Below, piece by piece: positions 59,775-64,000 of a stretch of 64,000 nucleotides of DNA. The stretch is taken from NCBI GenBank assembly GCA_963785745.1, contig CAWAWR010000016.1, positions 372,001 to 436,000 on the forward strand. Reading direction: 5' to 3'. Every line of letters begins with the position of its first letter. Position 1 is the stretch's first letter. Position numbers and translations under genes: made by a program. Origin of the DNA: VAZQ01 sp963785745 (GTDB lineage Bacteria; Pseudomonadota; Alphaproteobacteria; Rhizobiales; Xanthobacteraceae). The notes beneath the pieces were generated by a model. That model was not told the DNA's origin and searched no databases. It was given only the letters and a program-made list of their open reading frames with translations.

Positions 59775-60622
59775 CAAATGAACGCGTATCGTAAGATGAT
59801 CCAGAGCAGCCGAGCGCGCGACACGCTGACGCGTTCGCGCGGCGGGCTCCATCCGCGTGCGACCATGCCGTCCAGGATCATGCGGTAGACTTCGCCCATG
59901 ATCCGCGGCGCCTTCACCGTGCGGCGCGGGCACCGCTTCATGATCCGGTCGGCCTCGACGAAATGGGTGCGGGCGCGCTCGACCAGCGGCGCGCAGGCTT
60001 GGGCGAGGTTCGGGCCGCGCAGCGCCGTCAACGGATCGCTGGTTGTGATGCCGGCCTGATCGAGCGCCTCGCGCGGCAAATAGAGCCGTCCGATGCCGGC
60101 GTCCTCGTCGAGATCGCGCAGGATGTTGGTGAGCTGCAACGCCCGCCCGAGATGGTGCGACAGGAGCTTGCCGTCGTCTTCCTCGACGCCGAACACGCGC
60201 ACCGAAAGCCGCCCCACCGCGCTCGCCACCCGGTCGCAATAGAGGTCGAGCGTTGCGAAGCTCGGCGCGCGGATGTCCTCGCGCGCGTCCATTTCCATCC
60301 CGTCGATGACGGTGAGGAAGTCTTCGCGGCGCAACCCGAATTGGCGCACCGGATCGGCGAGGCCGGTGACCTTCGCGCCGATTTTGCCTTCGTAGAGATC
60401 GTTGATCTCGTCGCGCCACTCGCCGAGCTGAGCGATCCGCGCCGGCCGCGGCCCGCCCGAGTCGGCGATGTCGTCGACCTCCCGGCAAAAGCGATAGATC
60501 TCGAACATCGCATCGCGCTGCGCGGCCGGCAGGATGCGCATCGCCATGTAGAACGAGCTGCCGGAGGCGCTATGCGATGCGGTCGGAGGAGGTGGGCTGG
60601 TCGCGTCCACGATCTCACTCAT
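59774..60622 (-). CDS. hpnD: HpnD, presqualene diphosphate synthase
   Basis: A 282-residue squalene/phytoene synthase-family enzyme. The two aspartate-rich Mg sites are REVDDIADSGG and RDLDEDAGIGR, the latter followed by LYLPREAL. It joins two farnesyl diphosphates to presqualene diphosphate. It overlaps hpnC by 4 bases (ATGA) and hpnE by 1 base. Confidence 0.94.
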   Translation of the reverse strand: MSEIVDATSPPPPTASHSASGSSFYMAMRILPAAQRDAMFEIYRFCREVDDIADSGGPRPARIAQLGEWRDEINDLYEGKIGAKVTGLADPVRQFGLRREDFLTVIDGMEMDAREDIRAPSFATLDLYCDRVASAVGRLSVRVFGVEEDDGKLLSHHLGRALQLTNILRDLDEDAGIGRLYLPREALDQAGITTSDPLTALRGPNLAQACAPLVERARTHFVEADRIMKRCPRRTVKAPRIMGEVYRMILDGMVARGWSPPRERVSVSRARLLWIILRYAFI

Positions 60623-61500
60623 GCATTGCGGGTTGCACGGGGCGCGGCGAAGACGCGGCTGAAGCGGCCGGCGGTCCCGGCGATGATCCCGAGAATGCCG
60701 ACGCCTGCGACCGCGCCGCGGCCAAGATGCACGCGCTCGCTGAGCGGGTCACGCGTTAACAACAGTGCCACCAGGCGGCGAGCAAGCGACTGGATCACGG
60801 CGACTTCCATGGCCAGGCGGAAATCCTTGATGCGCGGCGAGAACGCCGCGCTGTCGTCGAGCAGCTTGCCGGTCCGTTCGGCGAGCGCCGTCAGGCAGCG
60901 GCGCAGCGCCGGTGTCGCGGCGTCGCGGCCGATATCCTCGACCGTCGCTCCGGCCGCCGCCAGCGCGTCTTCCGGAACGTAGACGCGGTTGAGCGCCTGG
61001 AAATCCTTCTTGCAGTCCTGCAGATGGTTGATGATTTGCAGCGCCGCGCATAGCGCGTCATTGACCGGCCAGGTCGAGCGGTCCTCGCCATGCACGTCGA
61101 GCACGTAGCGGCCGACCGGCATGGCCGAGTAGCTGCAATAATTCATCAGGTCGTCCCAATCGCGATAACGCAGTTTGGTCACATCCATCCTGAAGGCCGT
61201 CAAGAGGTCCTGGGCATGCCGGGGCGACAGGTTACGCTCGCGCAATATCGTCCGCAGCGCCACCGCCTCCCGTTGCTCGTCGTTCTGGCCGAGCAGGCCG
61301 GCTTCGAGGCGGTCGAGGAAATCGAGCTTCTCGCGCTCGCCAAGCGAGGCGTGGTCGGCGATGTCATCGGCGACCCGGACGAATTCGTAGAAGGCGAGAA
61401 TGGCGCCGCGATGGCGCGGATGGATGAGCCGCGACGCGACCGGAAAATTCTCGTCTTTATGTCCCTTGCCGGAGCGCAATGCGGCGGGATCTTCAGTCAT
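60619..61500 (-). CDS. hpnC: HpnC, hydroxysqualene synthase
   Basis: A 293-residue squalene/phytoene synthase-family enzyme. The first Asp-rich motif is VADDIADHAS; the second, where HpnD has DLDED, reads LQDCKKDFQ, as typical of HpnC. The start MTEDPAALRSGKGHKDENFP has the family ENFP element. It converts presqualene diphosphate to hydroxysqualene. It starts 9 bases after hpnB. Confidence 0.93.
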   Translation of the reverse strand: MTEDPAALRSGKGHKDENFPVASRLIHPRHRGAILAFYEFVRVADDIADHASLGEREKLDFLDRLEAGLLGQNDEQREAVALRTILRERNLSPRHAQDLLTAFRMDVTKLRYRDWDDLMNYCSYSAMPVGRYVLDVHGEDRSTWPVNDALCAALQIINHLQDCKKDFQALNRVYVPEDALAAAGATVEDIGRDAATPALRRCLTALAERTGKLLDDSAAFSPRIKDFRLAMEVAVIQSLARRLVALLLTRDPLSERVHLGRGAVAGVGILGIIAGTAGRFSRVFAAPRATRNA

Positions 61501-61509
61501 GGTCTTGGG

Positions 61510-62658
61510 TCATGGTTCCAGGGCCTGTACGCGTCCCTTCCATAGTCCGCCCTTGCCGCGGGCGAACTGGAGGGCTGAATCGAGGGTGAACAGCATGTAG
61601 CACAGGGCGATGGCCGGCAGGGCCAATCCCCACAGGGCCGAACGCCCGTAGAGCCGTAGCGTTGGGAAGAAGGCTACCGCCATCAGGGCCCAGGCCAGCA
61701 GCCCGAGCCAGCGGGCCGGGCCGCTTGCGAACAGCGCCAGCATGGGTGGGGCGAGGTAGGTGAGTGCCATCCCCACGACGGTGCCGGCGAGCAGCAGCGG
61801 CGAGTAGCGCAACTGCGCATAGGCCGAGCGCGACACCATGCGGCGGATGTCCTCGAAATCCGGATAGGGGCGGCTGCTGTGCACCCGCTCGGTGAGGCCG
61901 AGCCAGATCGGGCCTTGCGCCTTGAGCAGCTTCGCCAGCGAGCAGTCGTCGATCAGCGCATTGCGGATCGCGTCGATGCCGCCCGCGGCCTTGAGCGCGT
62001 CGCTGCGCACCAGCATGCATCCGCCGGCGGCGGCCGCAGTCGTTCCGCCCGGATTGTTCACCCACGGGAACGGGTAGAGCATCTGGAAGAAAAAGATGAA
62101 CGCCGGAATGAGACTGCGCTCGGCAAAGCTTTCGCAGCGCAGCTTCACCATCAGCGAGGTGAGGACGAGCTTATTGGATGCGGCGCGCGCGACCAGTCCG
62201 CCGAGAACCTCCGGCGCGTAGACGATGTCGGCATCGGACAGCAGGAGATAATCCGGCGGATGGCTCGCGGCCTGCGCGGCCTCGACGCCCTGTTTGACCG
62301 CCCACAATTTTCCGGTCCAGCCACGCGGCAACGGCTTTCCGTCGATGACCCGCAGGCGATCGCTGGCGTTCAGTCCTTCCGCGGTCTGGCGCGCGATGTC
62401 GGCGGTGCCGTCATTGCTGTCGTCGTCGACCAGGATGATCGTGAACGCGCCCGCATAGTCCTGGCGCAGCAGCGAACCGATGGTCTCGTCAATGCCGTCG
62501 GCTTCGTTGCGCGCCGGGATGACCACCGCGACCGACGGCCAAGTGGGCAACGGCTTCGATTCGCCCAGGTCGCGCTCCGAGCACAGCCAGAAGCTCCCGC
62601 GCGCGAACACGAGATATAGCCAGATGGCAACCGCCAGCGCTGCAATACCCTCCACCAT
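61510..62658 (-). CDS. hpnB: HpnB, hopene-associated glycosyltransferase
   Basis: A 382-residue membrane glycosyltransferase of family GT2. An N-terminal helix is followed by VAVVIPARNEADGIDETIGS, the nucleotide-sugar site LLSDADIVY (DxD) and NALIDDCSLAKLLK with the acceptor region. Three C-terminal helices follow. HpnB is clustered with hopanoid genes widely, but its product is not firmly known. The ATG at 62658 begins a hydrophobic segment; the upstream frame is shadow. It is first in the operon, divergent from ispA. Confidence 0.9.
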   Translation of the reverse strand: MVEGIAALAVAIWLYLVFARGSFWLCSERDLGESKPLPTWPSVAVVIPARNEADGIDETIGSLLRQDYAGAFTIILVDDDSNDGTADIARQTAEGLNASDRLRVIDGKPLPRGWTGKLWAVKQGVEAAQAASHPPDYLLLSDADIVYAPEVLGGLVARAASNKLVLTSLMVKLRCESFAERSLIPAFIFFFQMLYPFPWVNNPGGTTAAAAGGCMLVRSDALKAAGGIDAIRNALIDDCSLAKLLKAQGPIWLGLTERVHSSRPYPDFEDIRRMVSRSAYAQLRYSPLLLAGTVVGMALTYLAPPMLALFASGPARWLGLLAWALMAVAFFPTLRLYGRSALWGLALPAIALCYMLFTLDSALQFARGKGGLWKGRVQALEP

Positions 62659-62890
62659 GATGCCGTTCGGTCGTCCTTTGGTGCGGTAACTATAGGCCCG
62701 GAAGGCCCGTCGGCTCTGCTTTAGGCGGGCCGAACCTGTGTAAAATACCGGTCGCACATGCAAGGGCTAAATACGCCATTCGTTTGGCTAATGTTATTGG
62801 GGCGTTGCTGGGGGCTTTCCTTGGGGCTGGTTATCGCCCCGCGCCTCGAATAGACAGGCGGCCCGAAGGACCCTTGACCACGAGGATGGT

Positions 62891-63823
62891 GTGAACGCGA
62901 CGGCGCAGTTCCAGGATCGTCTCAACCAGGTCGCCAAGGATACCGAAGCGCTGCTTGACCGGCTGCTCGGCCCCGCGCTGCTGGACGAGGAGATCGGCCG
63001 GCCGGCCCGGCTGCTCGATTCCATGCGCTACGCCGGCCTCGGCGCCGGCAAGCGCTTCCGTCCGTTCCTGGTCGTCGAATGCGCCTCGCTGTTCGGCGTC
63101 GACCGCAAGCACGCCCTGATGGCCGGCGCCGCGCTCGAATGCATCCATTGCTATTCGCTGGTGCACGACGATCTTCCGGCGATGGACAATGACGACCTGC
63201 GGCGCGGCCAGCCCACGGTGCACAAGGCATTCGACGACGCGACCGCGATCCTCGCCGGCGACGGGCTGCTCACCTTGGCCTTCGATATCGCTGCGCGCGC
63301 CGAGACGCACCCCGACCCGGAAGTGCGGGTCGAGCTGGTGCAGTCGCTGGCGCGAGCGTCCGGTCTGGGAGGCATGGTCGGCGGTCAGATGCTCGATCTT
63401 GCCGCTGAAGGCCGCTTCGACGGCGGCACCGTGCAGCGATTGGGCGAGCGCGAGATATTGACGCTGCAGGCGATGAAGACCGGCGCGCTGCTGAAGTTCG
63501 CCTGCCGCGCGGGCGGCATTCTCGGCAAGGCAAACGTGGCGCAACGCGATGCGCTCGATCGCTACGGCGCGGCCGTGGGACAGGCGTTCCAGATCGCCGA
63601 CGACCTGCTCGACGTCGAAGGCGATCCGGCGCTGGTGGGCAAGCAGACCGGCAAGGATGCGGAAGCCGGCAAGGCGACCATCGTCGGGATTCTTGGCGTC
63701 GATGGCGCCAAGGCGCGGCTGCGGACCATCGTCAGCGACGCCGAAGCGGCGCTCAAGCCGTTCGGTAACTCCGCCGATGTCCTGATCGCCGGCGCGAAAT
63801 TCGTCGCCGACCGTAACGTCTGA
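62891..63823 (+). CDS. ispA: Farnesyl diphosphate synthase
   Basis: A 310-residue prenyl transferase starting at GTG 62891 with GAGGAT upstream. The first Asp-rich motif is VHDDLPAMDNDDLRRG and the second QIADDLLDVEGD. It makes farnesyl diphosphate from IPP and DMAPP, feeding HpnC/HpnD. It diverges from the hpnB-shc operon. The stop is directly followed by the stop of the minus-strand gene at 63824. Confidence 0.94.
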   Translation: MNATAQFQDRLNQVAKDTEALLDRLLGPALLDEEIGRPARLLDSMRYAGLGAGKRFRPFLVVECASLFGVDRKHALMAGAALECIHCYSLVHDDLPAMDNDDLRRGQPTVHKAFDDATAILAGDGLLTLAFDIAARAETHPDPEVRVELVQSLARASGLGGMVGGQMLDLAAEGRFDGGTVQRLGEREILTLQAMKTGALLKFACRAGGILGKANVAQRDALDRYGAAVGQAFQIADDLLDVEGDPALVGKQTGKDAEAGKATIVGILGVDGAKARLRTIVSDAEAALKPFGNSADVLIAGAKFVADRNV

Positions 63824-64000
63824 TCACCTTATCGCCGAATTGAAACGCCGGCGCTGCTGGTCGCTGAGCGTTGCGTAAAATCCGCCGAGCATCGGCTCGA
63901 TATTCATCGCGGCATGCAGCAGCAGGATGACGCGGTCGCTGGCGGCACTCAACCGCGCCATCGGTGTGGCCGGCGTTTCGGCGGGACAGGTGCTGTTCAG
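63824..64000 (-). CDS. Spy/LTXXQ-motif periplasmic protein, C-terminal fragment
   Basis: The final 58 residues of a protein that begins beyond the window. It contains CPAETPATPMARLSAASDRV and FYATLSDQQRRRFN, where LSDQQ is the LTXXQ motif of Spy/CpxP-like envelope proteins. The start and length are unknown. Confidence 0.6.
   Translation of the reverse strand: MNSTCPAETPATPMARLSAASDRVILLLHAAMNIEPMLGGFYATLSDQQRRRFNSAIR

Noticed and set aside
1..64000. tRNA, rRNA, integrase or transposase genes that would mark an island
   Set aside because: I looked for T-loop motifs and recombinase motifs and found none that I could support.

Overview
The window reads as a high-GC alphaproteobacterial chromosome of the order Hyphomicrobiales (Rhizobiales), most like the Bradyrhizobium / Rhodopseudomonas / Pseudolabrys group. 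The reasons are: a complete hopanoid locus (hpnB-C-D-E-shc, hpnN, hpnH) next to dxs, ispH and ispA; the rhizobial very-long-chain fatty acid (VLCFA) lipid A cluster (acpXL-fabZ-fabF2-fabF1-adh-lpxXL); small secreted families such as DUF3551; and intergenic palindromes typical of these genomes. I see no rRNA, tRNA, CRISPR array, integrase or transposase.

Layout. 0-5.3 kb: 3' part of kup, a DUF2157/GDYXXLXY membrane pair, a rhodanese and a PotF-like binding protein. 5.36-10.7 kb (minus strand): the VLCFA lipid A cluster; its second ketosynthase lacks the catalytic Cys, and a palindromic element plus a 24-bp tandem duplication sit between acpXL and fabZ. 11-15 kb: a GlcG/HbpS protein and a phnD-phnC-phnE-phnE transporter without C-P lyase genes. 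15.3-19.6 kb: RlpA-like protein, DedA-like protein, PCu(A)C copper chaperone, LysR regulator and a periplasmic rhodanese. 19.6-20.7 kb: gene-poor, with two terminators and a 34-residue membrane protein absent from normal ORF calling.

20.7-34.5 kb is catabolic and accessory: a CMD-family protein, a nucleotidase-like/TRAFs-binding (ASK1-like) protein, a PNPOx-like protein, two Bug (tripartite tricarboxylate) receptors, a second GlcG-like protein, and a minus-strand cluster SBP - racemase-like - MmgE/PrpD - cupin - EutA-like facing a BoxD/PaaZ-type aldehyde dehydrogenase. The EutA-like protein and cupin occur without ethanolamine ammonia-lyase genes, and the racemase-like protein lacks both expected cysteines. 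This cluster is my best candidate for an uncharacterised pathway.

34.5-48.5 kb holds small secreted or envelope proteins, an orphan LuxR-type response regulator, an OmpA/Omp25-like porin, a four-repeat LTPEQR protein, an orphan Imm11/DUF1629 immunity-like protein and four genes broken by frameshifts (DUF3300-S74 fusion, a Tat-exported protein, a glutamine synthetase-family enzyme, an alpha/beta hydrolase). This is either a decaying accessory zone or a stretch of assembly indels. 48.9-64 kb is well ordered again: MEP-pathway enzymes (dxs, ispH) and ispA supply farnesyl diphosphate; hpnC, hpnD and hpnE make squalene; shc cyclises it to hopene; hpnH starts side-chain extension; hpnN exports hopanoids. 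With the VLCFA cluster, these genes supply both parts of the hopanoid-linked lipid A known from Bradyrhizobium.
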